This document shows positions 32,951 through 42,796 of a stretch of DNA of 64,000 bases, one piece after another. The stretch spans positions 744,001 through 808,000 of the forward strand of contig NZ_MTZV01000006.1 of the NCBI RefSeq assembly GCF_002362315.1, in the 5' to 3' direction. Each line of letters starts with the position of its first letter. Positions within the stretch are counted from its first letter, which is position 1. The notes under the pieces were generated by a model. That model did not search any database, was not told where the DNA came from, and saw only the letters and a list, made by a program, of their open reading frames with translations. A program made the position numbers and the translations under genes. The DNA is from Paraburkholderia acidicola. Lineage in GTDB: Bacteria; Pseudomonadota; Gammaproteobacteria; Burkholderiales; Burkholderiaceae.

Positions 32951-34420
32951 CTACGCGCGATTACGCCGGCGCGAAGCGGGAAACAGCAGCGCCGCTTCCG
33001 GCACCCGCAGGGGCCGCCGCGCGTCACTGACCGGCCGCTCATCAGGCGCGGTATGGGCACTTGCAGCGGCCACCGAAAAACCAAACGTATTGACGCCATC
33101 CTCGCAGCTCACGAAGACGCTGCCACCATGCATCTCGGCCACCGCCTTGACAATGGCCAGGCCGAGCCCATGGTTCTCGCCGCTATTCGAGCGCGACTCG
33201 TCGAGCCGGTAGAAGCGCTCGAAGATGTTCATCCGCAGTTCCGGCGCGATCGGTGTGCCCGCATTCGATACCGCCACGAACACCAGGTCGCCGCGCTGCT
33301 CAGCGGTGACCGATACGGTGCCGCCCGGCTCCGAATGCTGGATCGCATTGGTCAGCAGGTTGGTGAGCGCCCGGCCCACCAGCGATGGATCCACCGACGC
33401 ACGCGCATTGCCGCTCAGTTCGACCCGCAACTTCGCCTCGTCGAAGGCGATGTCCATGAAGTCGAGCATGCGGGTGATCTCGTCGGCCATCCATACGTCG
33501 GTGAGGTTGATCGCGCGTTCGCCGCGATCGCGGCGCGACAGGAACAGCATGTCGTTGACGATCACGCGCAGCCGTTCGAGTTCTTCGAGGTTCGATTGCA
33601 ACGTCTGCTGCAACTGGCCAATCGAGCGGTCGCGGGTCAGCGCGACTTCGGTCTGGCCGATCAGGATGCTCACCGGTGTGCGCAGTTCGTGCGCGACGTC
33701 CGCGTTGAACGACTCGAGTCGACCATACGCGCCATCGAGCCGCTCGAGCGCACCGTTGAACGATGTCGCGAGATCGTGCAGTTCGCCGGGCAATTCATCG
33801 GTGCGCAACCGCTGCCCGCGGTTGCCCGCGCTCACCTGCCCCGCTTCGTCCGAGAGCCGCGCGAGCGGGCGCAAGCCGAAGCGCGTCACGACACTGCTCA
33901 GCAGCAGCACGGTCGCACACGCCAGCGCGATCAGCGCGGCCAGGGTGACCGCGAGGTGGTGCAGCGTGCGTTCGCTCGCGGTACAGTCGCCGGCCACCAC
34001 GACGTCGACGGCCGGACGCACGCCCGCAGCCGGTACTGTGAACTCCGTCGTCACCATGTCGGCGTTCAGACCGGCGACACGGATCACGCGATAGCGGCCG
34101 TCGCTGGAGAGCTGCTTTTCAGCGGTAAACGGCGTGCCGAAACGAAACCGCGCATCGGGACTCTGGATGAAGAACAGCGGCCGCCCCGCCGGCGACAGAT
34201 CGCTCAGATGCTCGGTGACGAAATGCCATTTTTCCGGGGTGCTCACGCGCGCAATCACCGAGCGGGCGATCTCGGCGCGTGCGTCGAGCGTCGCGCGGAC
34301 ATCGCCGCTCAACTGACGCTCCATCACCACGAAGAGCCCCACGCCGACGAGCGTGAACACCAGCAGCGAGACCATCGCGAACATGATCGAGAGCCGGCGC
34401 GAGATCGACAGGTTCATCAT
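32951..34420 (-). CDS. Sensor histidine kinase (heavy-metal/efflux type)
   Basis: A 489-residue inner-membrane kinase: first membrane helix at about residues 12-31, periplasmic sensor, second helix near 165-185, HAMP linker, HisKA box (VAHELRTPVS) and HATPase (NLLTNAIQHS; HGLGLAIVK). Family relatives are CusS/IrlS-type sensors. It starts two bases after the response-regulator stop codon, so the pair is co-translated. As last gene of the RND efflux operon, it likely senses the pump's substrate and raises pump expression. Confidence 0.93.
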   Translation of the reverse strand: MMNLSISRRLSIMFAMVSLLVFTLVGVGLFVVMERQLSGDVRATLDARAEIARSVIARVSTPEKWHFVTEHLSDLSPAGRPLFFIQSPDARFRFGTPFTAEKQLSSDGRYRVIRVAGLNADMVTTEFTVPAAGVRPAVDVVVAGDCTASERTLHHLAVTLAALIALACATVLLLSSVVTRFGLRPLARLSDEAGQVSAGNRGQRLRTDELPGELHDLATSFNGALERLDGAYGRLESFNADVAHELRTPVSILIGQTEVALTRDRSIGQLQQTLQSNLEELERLRVIVNDMLFLSRRDRGERAINLTDVWMADEITRMLDFMDIAFDEAKLRVELSGNARASVDPSLVGRALTNLLTNAIQHSEPGGTVSVTAEQRGDLVFVAVSNAGTPIAPELRMNIFERFYRLDESRSNSGENHGLGLAIVKAVAEMHGGSVFVSCEDGVNTFGFSVAAASAHTAPDERPVSDARRPLRVPEAALLFPASRRRNRA

Positions 34421-34422
34421 GA

Positions 34423-35100
34423 TCAGACTCCCTCGCGCTCTTCGAGCACGTAGCCCATCCCGCGAATGGTATGCAGCAGGCGGTTCGTAAACGGTCCGTC
34501 GAGCTTCGCGCGCAGCCGCTTGATCGCCGTCTCGACGATGTTCGTGTCACTTTCGAAGTTGACGTCCCACACCAGTTCGGTGATCTGCGTTTTCGACAGG
34601 ATTTCGCCGTGCCGGCGCGCCAGTACGCTGAGCAACTGGAATTCCTTCGCGGTCAGTTCAAGCCGTGTGCCGTCGCGGCTTGCGCGCCGGCTGATCAGAT
34701 CGACCCGCAGGTCGCCCACGCAGATCAGCGTCGATTCCTGGGTGCGTGCGCGGCGCGTCAGCGCATGCAGCCGCTCGACGAGTTCGAGAAACGAGAATGG
34801 CTTGATCAGGTAATCGTCGGCACCGCTGCGCAGCCCCTGCACGCGATCGTCGACGCGGTCGCGCGCGGTCAGCATGATGACCGGCGTCTGCTTCTGCGCG
34901 CGGATTCGCTTCAATACGCTGAAGCCGTCGAGCTTCGGTAGCATCACGTCGAGAATCACCACATCGAAGTCGTATTCCATCGCCATGAATGCGCCGTCCT
35001 CGCCGTCGGTGGCGACGTCGACCACCCAGCCTTGTTCGGAGAGGCCGTTGCGCAGGTATTCGACGACCTTCGGTTCGTCTTCGATCAGCAGTACTTTCAT
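34423..35100 (-). CDS. OmpR-family response regulator
   Basis: A 225-residue regulator: receiver domain with the phospho-acceptor Asp in VVILDVMLPKLDG, conserved Lys in LIKPFSF, and a winged-helix DNA-binding domain (ELTAKEFQLLSVLARRHGE). The ATG at 35100 overlaps the stop of the outer-membrane factor gene by one base (TGATG), a coupling arrangement; a GTG at 35103 is the alternative. It pairs with the kinase that follows and probably activates the operon. Confidence 0.95.
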   Translation of the reverse strand: MKVLLIEDEPKVVEYLRNGLSEQGWVVDVATDGEDGAFMAMEYDFDVVILDVMLPKLDGFSVLKRIRAQKQTPVIMLTARDRVDDRVQGLRSGADDYLIKPFSFLELVERLHALTRRARTQESTLICVGDLRVDLISRRASRDGTRLELTAKEFQLLSVLARRHGEILSKTQITELVWDVNFESDTNIVETAIKRLRAKLDGPFTNRLLHTIRGMGYVLEEREGV

Positions 35101-36671
35101 CACATCCTCGGATTGTCCGGGCTAGCTGCTGCGGGTGTTACAGGTGCTGCGGGCGTTGCTTGCGCAGTTTGCCCCACACCGCCACTCTGCCGCGCCGCAT
35201 CAGGCCGCCAGCCGCCGCCGAGCGCCTTTGCCAGCTGCACGACAAGGGCAGCCTGATCCCCTGCAATCTGCACCTCGGTACGCTGTGCGGTCAATAGCTG
35301 CTGTTCGGCGTCGAGCACGTTGATGAAGGCGGTCAGGCCGCCTGCATAGCGGTCGTTGGCGAGGCTCAGCAGGTGCTGCGCATCGACGACGCCCTCGTGC
35401 GCACGGGCATGCGCGTCGTCGAGCACCGCCAGACCGGTCACCGCGCGCTGCACCTGCTGTAACGCGTCGAGCACTGTTTGCCGGTAGTTTGCCTCAGCCG
35501 CGACATAGCCGGCGCGCGCGAACGCCACGCCGGCCGCGCGCTTGCCCCCATCGAACAGCACCTCGCCCGCCGATGCCCCAATCGACCACGCCAGCGCCGG
35601 CGCGCCGAACAGGCTCGCGAAACGGGTACTTTCCCAGCCGAGCTGCGGCGACAGCGTCAGATCGGGGAAGTATGCCGCACGTGCGACGCCGATGCTCGCG
35701 TTGGCCGCCGCCATCGCGCGTTCGGCGGAAGCGATGTCGGGGCGGCGTTGCAGCAGGTCGCTCGGCATGCCGGTGGGCAGCACCGGGATCGGCGGCAGTT
35801 CGACGGCTGGGGCAATCGTAAATTGCGGCGCCGGCACGCCGATCAGCGCGGCGATCGCCGTGTCGAACTGCGCGCGCTGGTTCACCAGCAGTTGCCGCTG
35901 CGTCCGGGTCGCGTCGAGTTCCGATTGCTGCTGCAACACGTCGAGCCCCGACACCGCCCCGCTGTCGTGCTGCGCAGTGACGAACGCAAGCGCCTTCTGC
36001 TGCAGTACCGTCGAACGATCGAGCACGTCGATTTCCGCATCGAGCTCGCGCAGCGCGAAATACGCGGTGGCGAGATCGGTGGTGACGACGAGGCGCGCGT
36101 TGGCGAGATCGTCGCTGGCCTGTTCCGCCGATGCCGTCGACGCCTCAACTTCGCGGCGAATCCGGCCGAACAGATCGATGTCGTAGCTCGCGCCGATGCC
36201 CGTCGATACATCGTTCTGTACGGTCGATGAGTTCGGCGTTCCGTAGCTCGTCTGTGGCCGGTCGGCGGAAATTTTCTGGCGCGCGAGACCGCCGTTCAGA
36301 TCGACCTGCGGCGCCTGCGTCGAGGCAACCGAGGCAAGCGTCGCCTGAGCCTGCTCGTAATGCGCACTCGCGGCGCGCAGCGTCTGGTTACTGTCGAGCG
36401 CCTGCTGTTCGAGATCGTCGAGCCGCGCGATGCCGAACGTGCGCCACCAGTCGGGCTGAAGCGGCGCGTGACCGGGCTCGGCCACGCGCCAGCCTGGGTC
36501 GGGCGTCGTGCGCCACGCCTGCGGCGCATCGACGTTCGGGCGCACGTAGTCGGGTCCGACTGTGCAGGCCGCGAGCCACAGCATGGCCAGCGCGCCAGCG
36601 GGCCAGCGCGCGCGGTACGTCCAGCGCGTCCAGCGAGTCCGGTGGCTCTGCCCGATGCGCAATACCCTCAT
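35100..36671 (-). CDS. RND efflux outer-membrane lipoprotein (NodT/OprM family)
   Basis: A 523-residue outer-membrane channel. A basic N-terminus and signal helix end at the lipobox LAAC, followed by TVGPDYVRP, the standard NodT start. Two TolC-like repeats follow, with long coiled-coil segments. The start overlaps the adaptor stop by four bases (ATGA). It exports pump substrates across the outer membrane. About 30 residues precede the hydrophobic helix, somewhat long for a signal peptide, so a downstream start is possible. Confidence 0.93.
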   Translation of the reverse strand: MRVLRIGQSHRTRWTRWTYRARWPAGALAMLWLAACTVGPDYVRPNVDAPQAWRTTPDPGWRVAEPGHAPLQPDWWRTFGIARLDDLEQQALDSNQTLRAASAHYEQAQATLASVASTQAPQVDLNGGLARQKISADRPQTSYGTPNSSTVQNDVSTGIGASYDIDLFGRIRREVEASTASAEQASDDLANARLVVTTDLATAYFALRELDAEIDVLDRSTVLQQKALAFVTAQHDSGAVSGLDVLQQQSELDATRTQRQLLVNQRAQFDTAIAALIGVPAPQFTIAPAVELPPIPVLPTGMPSDLLQRRPDIASAERAMAAANASIGVARAAYFPDLTLSPQLGWESTRFASLFGAPALAWSIGASAGEVLFDGGKRAAGVAFARAGYVAAEANYRQTVLDALQQVQRAVTGLAVLDDAHARAHEGVVDAQHLLSLANDRYAGGLTAFINVLDAEQQLLTAQRTEVQIAGDQAALVVQLAKALGGGWRPDAARQSGGVGQTAQATPAAPVTPAAASPDNPRM

Positions 36672-37978
36672 GCCGCCGCTCCTGCTGCGGGCTTGCCACC
36701 CTGCCCGCTGTTGCCATCGCTTTTGCCATCGCTTTTGCCATGATTACCCGCCGCCCCCGCACCCGCGGCCGGCGCGATCGTCACCGGATCCCCATCCGCA
36801 ATCGAATCAGCCGGGTTAAGGACAACGCGATCGGTGGGTCCGACACCGTTCGCGATTTCCAGCGTCAATCCGAAGTCGCGCGCAATCACCACCGAGCGCA
36901 GCTTCACCCGGTTATCCGCGCCGACCACCGCAACCTGCGGCCCTTGCGCGCGAAACAGCAGCGTGTTGCCCGGCAGGATCAGCTTGCCCTGTACCGCGCC
37001 GGGAAAGCTCACCTGCACATACGCGCCCGGTATCAGCACGCCGTCGGGATTCGGCAGCCGCACCTCGACCTGCAGCGAACGCGTGCCGACATCGATTGCG
37101 CCGGAGACATCCGAAATCACGCCGTCGAACACCTTGTCCGGCAATTCGGTCTGACGGATCGCAACGTGCTGCCCGGCCGCAACGGTATTCGAATACGACT
37201 GCGGAACCTGCACGAACACGCGCAGCGGATCGGACTGCGCAACCGCGAACAGCGCGCGAGCCGACGTGCCGCTGCCCGCATCGATCAGGTCGCCTGTGTC
37301 GATGTTGCGCTGGGTGATCACGCCGCTAAACGGCGCAACGATGCGCTTGAACGATTCGAGCTGGTTCAGGCGTCGCAGGTTCGCTTCGGCAGCCGACATG
37401 TTGGCGACGTCCTGGTTGTACGCACCCTGGCGATCGTCGAGTTCCTGTTGCGACACCGCGTCGCGTTGCCGCAATTGCAACGCGCGAGCCAGCGATACCT
37501 TGGCGAGCGCCAGCGTCGACTCAGCCTGTTGCCGTTGCGCGCTGGCCTGCGATTGCTCCTGATCCACCTCGGGCGTATCGAGTTCTGCGAGCAACTGGCC
37601 CTGCTGCACATGCGTGCCGATATCGACATACCAGCGCCGCACATAACCGGTTGCGCGCGCATACACCGGCGACTCCGAATAGCCGCGCAGTGTGCCCGGC
37701 AGCGTCACGTTGGCCTCGGCGGCGGTGGCCGCATCGGCGGGTGTCGGCGTCACGATGTTCACGTACTGCCGAGCGTTCTGTTCGACGGACGACGATAGCG
37801 CATGGTCGTTGCTGACGTTCGCGAGGATCGTGCGGATCGATCCGGCCGCGAGTATCAGCGCAACGCCGTAGGCCGCATAGCGCGCGCGTCGACGCACCGT
37901 CGCGCGTGACGGCAGGTCCATGCCGCGGTCCGGATCGTCCGCGTGAATCGCAAGGGATTCGTGATGTTTGTCGTTCAT
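36668..37978 (-). CDS. RND efflux periplasmic adaptor (MFP family)
   Basis: A 436-residue membrane-fusion protein. A cytoplasmic N-terminus of about 30 residues is followed by one membrane anchor (YAAYGVALILAAGSIRTIL), a lipoyl half-motif (YVDIGTHVQQGQLLAELDTP), an alpha-helical hairpin (TLALAKVSLARALQLRQRDA), beta-barrel and membrane-proximal domains. The ATG at 37978 is used; the longer open frame upstream overlaps the permease gene and is Cys/Arg-rich. A glycine-rich tail ends the protein. Confidence 0.93.
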   Translation of the reverse strand: MNDKHHESLAIHADDPDRGMDLPSRATVRRRARYAAYGVALILAAGSIRTILANVSNDHALSSSVEQNARQYVNIVTPTPADAATAAEANVTLPGTLRGYSESPVYARATGYVRRWYVDIGTHVQQGQLLAELDTPEVDQEQSQASAQRQQAESTLALAKVSLARALQLRQRDAVSQQELDDRQGAYNQDVANMSAAEANLRRLNQLESFKRIVAPFSGVITQRNIDTGDLIDAGSGTSARALFAVAQSDPLRVFVQVPQSYSNTVAAGQHVAIRQTELPDKVFDGVISDVSGAIDVGTRSLQVEVRLPNPDGVLIPGAYVQVSFPGAVQGKLILPGNTLLFRAQGPQVAVVGADNRVKLRSVVIARDFGLTLEIANGVGPTDRVVLNPADSIADGDPVTIAPAAGAGAAGNHGKSDGKSDGNSGQGGKPAAGAAA

Positions 37979-37994
37979 GTCGGTCGGTGTCGCT

Positions 37995-40900
37995 TCAGGA
38001 AAGAGAATCGGTGCCTGCTGCACGCGCGGCCTGGCGTCGCGCGAGGCGGCTATGCACCCCCGCGAACACGAGCGGCACGAACAGCAGCGTAGAGACCGTC
38101 GCGAACAGCAGCCCGCCAATCACCGCACGGCCGAGCGGCGCGTTCTGCTCGGCGCCCTCGCCGAGACCGAGCGCCATCGGCACCATACCGATGATCATCG
38201 CGGCCGCGGTCATCAGCACCGGACGAATCCGCGTCGCTCCAGCTTCGAGCGCCGCGACGAGCGGCATCGCGCCGTCGTGCAGCCGCTGCCGTGCGAACGA
38301 CACCACGAGAATGCTGTTGGCTGTCGCGACGCCAACGGTCATGATCGCGCCGGTCAGCGCGGGCACACTCAGGTGTGTACTAGTCAGGAACAGCATCCAC
38401 GCGATGCCGGCAATCGCCGCGGGCAACGCGCTGATGATGATCAGCGGATCGACCCACGACTGGAAGTTGATCACCATCAGCAGGTAGACGAGCACGATTG
38501 CCATCGCGACACCCACGCCGAGCCCGACATACGACGAACGCATCGTCTCGACCTGGCCGCGCACGACGATATCAGTGCCGCGCGGCAGCGACGCGCGCGC
38601 TTTCGTCACGAGCGTATCGATATGCGATGCAACCGACCCGAGGTCGCTACCATCGACGCTCACATACAGATCCACCGCAGGCCGGATGTTGTAGTGCGTG
38701 ACGACGACCGGCTGCACGCCGGGCTGCACCGATGCGAGATTGCCGAGTAGTTGCAGGTTGTTGCCGGGAGCGCCGGCGGGCACGTTGGGAATGGGGGCAA
38801 CCCCGGGGCCAGCCCCCGCCGTGGGCTGCGCCACCGGAATACGCAGCACGTCATCGAGCGATTCGATCTGATACTGCGGCGTCTGCACAGTCAGCGGATA
38901 CTCGACGCCGTTCTGCCGGTTCAGCCAGAACGCGGGCGCCGTCTGCGAACTGCCTGACAACGACACCAGCAAATTCTGCGCGACGTTACTCGCGACGAGG
39001 CTCACCTGCTGCAACCGTGTGCGGTCCATCTGCATGGTCAGCGTGGGACTGTCGTTGCGCTGCTCGACGTGGACATCGACGGTGCCGGGCACCTGGCGCA
39101 CGTCTTTCATCAGGCGGCTTGCCACCGTCATGTCGGAGGTGAGATTGCTGCCCGTCACCTGCACGTCGATGGCGGCGGGTTGCCCGAAGTTCAGGATCTG
39201 CGTCACGATATCGGCGGGTTGAAAGAAGAACTCGACGCCCGGGAAGCGCTGCGGCAACAGTGCGCGCAACTGGCGCATATACGTTTCGGTCGGCTTGTGG
39301 TCGGGTTTCAGCGCCACCTGGATTTCGCCATCGAGCGTACCGATCGTGCCCGCGTTGCTATACGACAGGTTGATCCCGCTATACGGCAGGCCGAGATTGT
39401 CGAGGATCGTTTCGAGTTCGCTGGCGGGCACGACTTCGCGCACGACGTGTTCGACCTGGTCGGCGAGCCGCGCCGTTTCCTCGATCCGGTAGCCGCTCGG
39501 CGCGCGCATGTGCAGACGGATGTCGCCGGCATCGACAGTCGGGAAGAAATCGCGGCCAAGCACGAGCACGAGTCCCGTCGATACAACGCAGAAACCGACG
39601 AAAGCAAGCGCATAGAAACGCCGCCGCGACAGCAGCATGCTGAGCAACACGATGTAGTTCGCGCGGACCCGCTCGAAGGCGCCGTCGAATGACCGGTGAA
39701 TCCGCATGAACGGCCCCGGCTTCGCTGTCGCCGCGTGCGCAGGTGCGGCGCGATGGTTCATCATCAGCAGCGCGAGGGTCGGCACCAGTGTGCGCGACAG
39801 GATGTACGACGCGATCATCGCGAACACGACCGCTTCCGCGAGCGGCACGAACAGATAGCGCGCAACGCCCGTCAGAAAGAACATCGGTACGAAGACGATA
39901 CAGATACACAGCGTCGAAACGAGCGCGGGGGTTGCGATCTCGCCGGCGCCGTTGAGAATCGCCAGTTCGAGGCCGGAGCCGAGATGCAGATGCCGCTCGA
40001 TGTTCTCGATCGTCACCGTTGCATCGTCGACGAGAATCCCGACCGCGAGCGCGAGCCCGCCGAGCGTCATGATGTTCAGCGTCTCGCCGAGCGCGTGCAG
40101 CATCAGCAGCGACGAGAGGATCGACAGCGGAATCGATACAGCGATGATCACCGTGCTGCGCCAGTTGCCGAGAAACAGCAGGATCATCGCGGCCGTGAGC
40201 GCCGCGGCAATTCCCGCTTCGCGAATCACACCGCTGATCGCCGCGCGCACGAACACCGACTGGTCGAAGAGCGGCGCGATCTTCAGGTCCGGCGGTAACG
40301 TGTCGCGTGCATGCGGCAGCAGCGCTTTCAGCGTATCGACGATCTGCAGCGTCGACGCGTCGCCGCTCTTCAGGATCGACAGCAGCACGCCGCGGTGACC
40401 GTCCTGGCGCACGACGTTGGTCTGCGGCGTGTAGCCGTCGCGCACATGCGCGACTTCGCGCAGATACACCGTCGATCCACCGGACGTGCGCACCGGAATA
40501 TCGTTGAGTGCAGCGATGGTGTCCGGCGAACCGTTCATGCCGATCGTGTATTCGGTCTGTCCGAGCTTCGCCGTGCCGGTTGGCAGGATCAGGTTCTGTG
40601 CGTTGACCGCGTTGACGATATCGGCCGGCGCAAGACCGCGGGCGATCAGCGCACGCGAATCGAGATCGACGGAAATCACGCGCGTCTTGCCGCCGTAGGG
40701 AAACGGCACCTGGGCACCCGGAATCGTGATCAGCTGTGGGCGCAGAAAATTCAGCGCGATGTCAGCGACGGCCTGCTCACTCATCGTCGGGCTCGACAGA
40801 CCCAGCTGAATGACCGGAATGCTCGACGCTGAGTAAGTAATGACGAGCGGCGGTGTCGCACCAGGCGGCATCTGCCGCAACTGCGCCTGCTCCGATGCGA

Positions 40901-41228
40901 CAGTCTGTGCGATCGCGGTCTGCAGGCTCGCGCCCGGTTGCAGGAACAGCTTGATGATCGCGATCCCCGACAGCGACTCCGATTCGATGTGCTGGATGTT
41001 ATTGACGGTCGTCGTGATACCGCGCTCGTTGACCGACGTGATGCGATCCGCGACGTCGCGCGCGGACAGACCGGTGTAATTCCAGATGACGCTGATCACC
41101 GGGATATCGATCGACGGAAAGATGTCGGTCGGCATCGTCAGCAACACGAAGGGCGTGGCAAGCAGGATACCGATCGCGAGAACGATGAAGGTATAGGGCC
41201 GCTTGAGCGCCAGATTGACGATCCACAT
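37995..41228 (-). CDS. RND efflux pump inner-membrane permease
   Basis: A 1077-residue RND transporter of the AcrB/MdtB-like superfamily: TM1 (RPYTFIVLAIGILLATPFVLL), first large periplasmic loop, TM2-6, TM7 and a second loop, TM8-12. The charged pair in TM4 (AVGILVDDATVTIEN) needed for proton relay is present. Substrate cannot be inferred; antibiotics, solvents or aromatic acids are possible. It is the first gene of a five-gene operon (permease, adaptor, outer-membrane channel, regulator, kinase). That order is unusual, since adaptors normally come first. Confidence 0.95.
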   Translation of the reverse strand: MWIVNLALKRPYTFIVLAIGILLATPFVLLTMPTDIFPSIDIPVISVIWNYTGLSARDVADRITSVNERGITTTVNNIQHIESESLSGIAIIKLFLQPGASLQTAIAQTVASEQAQLRQMPPGATPPLVITYSASSIPVIQLGLSSPTMSEQAVADIALNFLRPQLITIPGAQVPFPYGGKTRVISVDLDSRALIARGLAPADIVNAVNAQNLILPTGTAKLGQTEYTIGMNGSPDTIAALNDIPVRTSGGSTVYLREVAHVRDGYTPQTNVVRQDGHRGVLLSILKSGDASTLQIVDTLKALLPHARDTLPPDLKIAPLFDQSVFVRAAISGVIREAGIAAALTAAMILLFLGNWRSTVIIAVSIPLSILSSLLMLHALGETLNIMTLGGLALAVGILVDDATVTIENIERHLHLGSGLELAILNGAGEIATPALVSTLCICIVFVPMFFLTGVARYLFVPLAEAVVFAMIASYILSRTLVPTLALLMMNHRAAPAHAATAKPGPFMRIHRSFDGAFERVRANYIVLLSMLLSRRRFYALAFVGFCVVSTGLVLVLGRDFFPTVDAGDIRLHMRAPSGYRIEETARLADQVEHVVREVVPASELETILDNLGLPYSGINLSYSNAGTIGTLDGEIQVALKPDHKPTETYMRQLRALLPQRFPGVEFFFQPADIVTQILNFGQPAAIDVQVTGSNLTSDMTVASRLMKDVRQVPGTVDVHVEQRNDSPTLTMQMDRTRLQQVSLVASNVAQNLLVSLSGSSQTAPAFWLNRQNGVEYPLTVQTPQYQIESLDDVLRIPVAQPTAGAGPGVAPIPNVPAGAPGNNLQLLGNLASVQPGVQPVVVTHYNIRPAVDLYVSVDGSDLGSVASHIDTLVTKARASLPRGTDIVVRGQVETMRSSYVGLGVGVAMAIVLVYLLMVINFQSWVDPLIIISALPAAIAGIAWMLFLTSTHLSVPALTGAIMTVGVATANSILVVSFARQRLHDGAMPLVAALEAGATRIRPVLMTAAAMIIGMVPMALGLGEGAEQNAPLGRAVIGGLLFATVSTLLFVPLVFAGVHSRLARRQAARAAGTDSLS

Positions 41229-41417
41229 GGGGGCAACCCGGAGTCATGGAAAAAAGGTGGCCGCCGCGGCACAGATCCGGACAGGCGGATAACGAAATAC
41301 CCGGGATGCTAGGGGACGGGCCGGGCGCCATAATGACGTGAACATGGCGCGGCTGTCAGTATCGCGACGGGAAGCGGGACGGCGCAGGGCGCAATGAGCA
41401 ACAAGCGCGCGGACGAA

Positions 41418-41442
41418 GGGCGACGCACGCGGTGCGTCGCCC
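41418..41442 (-). terminator. Terminator-like hairpin after the small DUF4148-like gene
   Basis: GGGCGACGCAC (41418-41428) and GTGCGTCGCCC (41432-41442) form a perfect 11-bp stem with a 3-base loop, eight bases past the stop codon on the reverse strand. The T-tract is weak (TTCGTCC). Confidence 0.6.
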
Positions 41443-41449
41443 GTTTGCG

Positions 41450-41737
41450 TCAGTCGCCCTTGTAGACCGTGTTGTTCAGTTGCTGGATCTGACCGTCGCG
41501 CTCGGCGTTGATCAGTTGCTGACGCACGGCCTGACGCGACAGTCCCATCGAACCGCCCGACGCACCCGAGCCGGCATACGATCCGCCTACATCGGCCGCA
41601 CCGGCGTTCGTCGAACCGGGCTGCGCGGTGGCGGACTGGTCGGGTGCGGTGTTAGCGGTGGGAGCATCCTGGGCGCTGGCTACGCCAGCAAAGGCGACGA
41701 GCGAGACGAATGAGGCGGCGGCGATAAGCTTGTTCAT
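41450..41737 (-). CDS. Small exported DUF4148-like protein
   Basis: A 95-residue protein with a Sec signal peptide (LIAAASFVSLVAFAGVASA) and a Ser/Gly/Ala-rich middle. The C-terminal motif LSRQAVRQQLINAERDGQ resembles the DUF4148 helix found in many small Burkholderia periplasmic proteins. AAGGAG precedes the ATG at 41737. Function unknown. Confidence 0.8.
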   Translation of the reverse strand: MNKLIAAASFVSLVAFAGVASAQDAPTANTAPDQSATAQPGSTNAGAADVGGSYAGSGASGGSMGLSRQAVRQQLINAERDGQIQQLNNTVYKGD

Positions 41738-42164
41738 GGTGCGGCTCCTTGATGTGGGGGACAACGGGAGAATCGTGCAGCGGCTGCGCGCGAAGGCTGG
41801 GCAAAATCCGCTGAACGTGAACGCAGTCTATGTGGCACGCCGTGGCCCTTTGCTGGCTACAGGATGGCGTGGCTGCCATTGTTTGCTCCCGCTGCCTCCC
41901 TCAAGGCCGGTTTCTTTCATTGCTTTCATTTACCGGCGCGCCGCCGCGATATGCGGCCTGAAATGCCGCTTAATCGACAAATTGACGCGCGCTCACCCCG
42001 GGTACACTCCCTCGTTACACGACGTGGGTCGCGCGTCCGCCAGCGACCAGTCAGCCTCGCAATGCGAATGCGGAGTTGCAATTTGCGAAATCTGACCTAC
42101 AGTTTTGTCTTACAAAAGGTCGATATTCAGTCGATCAAATTACAAAATTACGGGGGCAACAACC
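41738..42164. other. Intergenic region, no convincing gene
   Basis: About 430 bases between divergent small genes. Short frames are present but none has a ribosome site or family resemblance. The last 80 bases before 42165 are AT-rich and probably hold the promoter of the next gene. Confidence 0.5.
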
Positions 42165-42413
42165 ATGATTACGTTCATCGATCACGAAATCGCGCACATA
42201 GCCAGAGTGATGCGTCCGTCACTGCTCGGCGACCTGGGTGGACCGATTCTTCCAGCCACTTACTGGCGCAAACGCCTGCATCAACTGCTCAACGGCAACC
42301 ACCTGACCAAGGGCCAGTTGTGCTCGGTCGATAGCCTGTTGCTCGAACTCGACGACTACGACCGCATCTCGGTTCCGCCCGTCGATCTTCCCCCGCGCGT
42401 CCATCACGTCTGA
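42165..42413 (+). CDS. Small hypothetical protein
   Basis: An 82-residue soluble protein (ITFIDHEIAHIARVMRPSLL, then LPATYWRKRLHQLLNG) with a GGGGG ribosome site upstream. It has no signal peptide and looks helical with a Pro-rich end. It is reminiscent of small conserved Burkholderia proteins but I do not recognise a named family. An in-frame ATG at 42105 is a weaker start. Confidence 0.65.
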   Translation: MITFIDHEIAHIARVMRPSLLGDLGGPILPATYWRKRLHQLLNGNHLTKGQLCSVDSLLLELDDYDRISVPPVDLPPRVHHV

Positions 42414-42796
42414 CCCGCCGCTGGCACGATAGCGCGCAGCGGCGCACGTCGCTGCGCGAACGGGCATGCCTGCGCGTCTGTCTGCGCGTTTGCCTCGCAT
42501 CTACCCGGAAACTGCCGCGTTTGATTGCGCTTCTGCAACGCCCAATGCGCACAGGATGTTACCGGCACGTTACGTTTCATTCCCGACCGCAAGCACCGCG
42601 CGTGCCGCTGATGCGTGTCCGGGCCAGACCCCGCGCCCTCGCACCGTCATTACGCCAACACCCAAAACGTTAACGGCGTAACGCCGCGAAAAATTCATCC
42701 TGCCCCTCGTAATTGAGTTGCCACGCCGGCTGGCATAGCGTTCAGCCATGGCGGAGAGCGCCCGTTCCGCTCCCGTTGTTCGTCGTGGAGATCCGT
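42414..42796. other. Intergenic region, no convincing gene
   Basis: Roughly 380 bases with only shadow-like frames. The final 100 bases should contain the promoter of the two-gene envelope operon that follows. No strong hairpin was seen. Confidence 0.45.

Noticed and set aside
33053..34453. 466-codon plus-strand frame opposite the histidine kinase
   Set aside because: Shadow of the kinase gene; the true frame has all kinase motifs.
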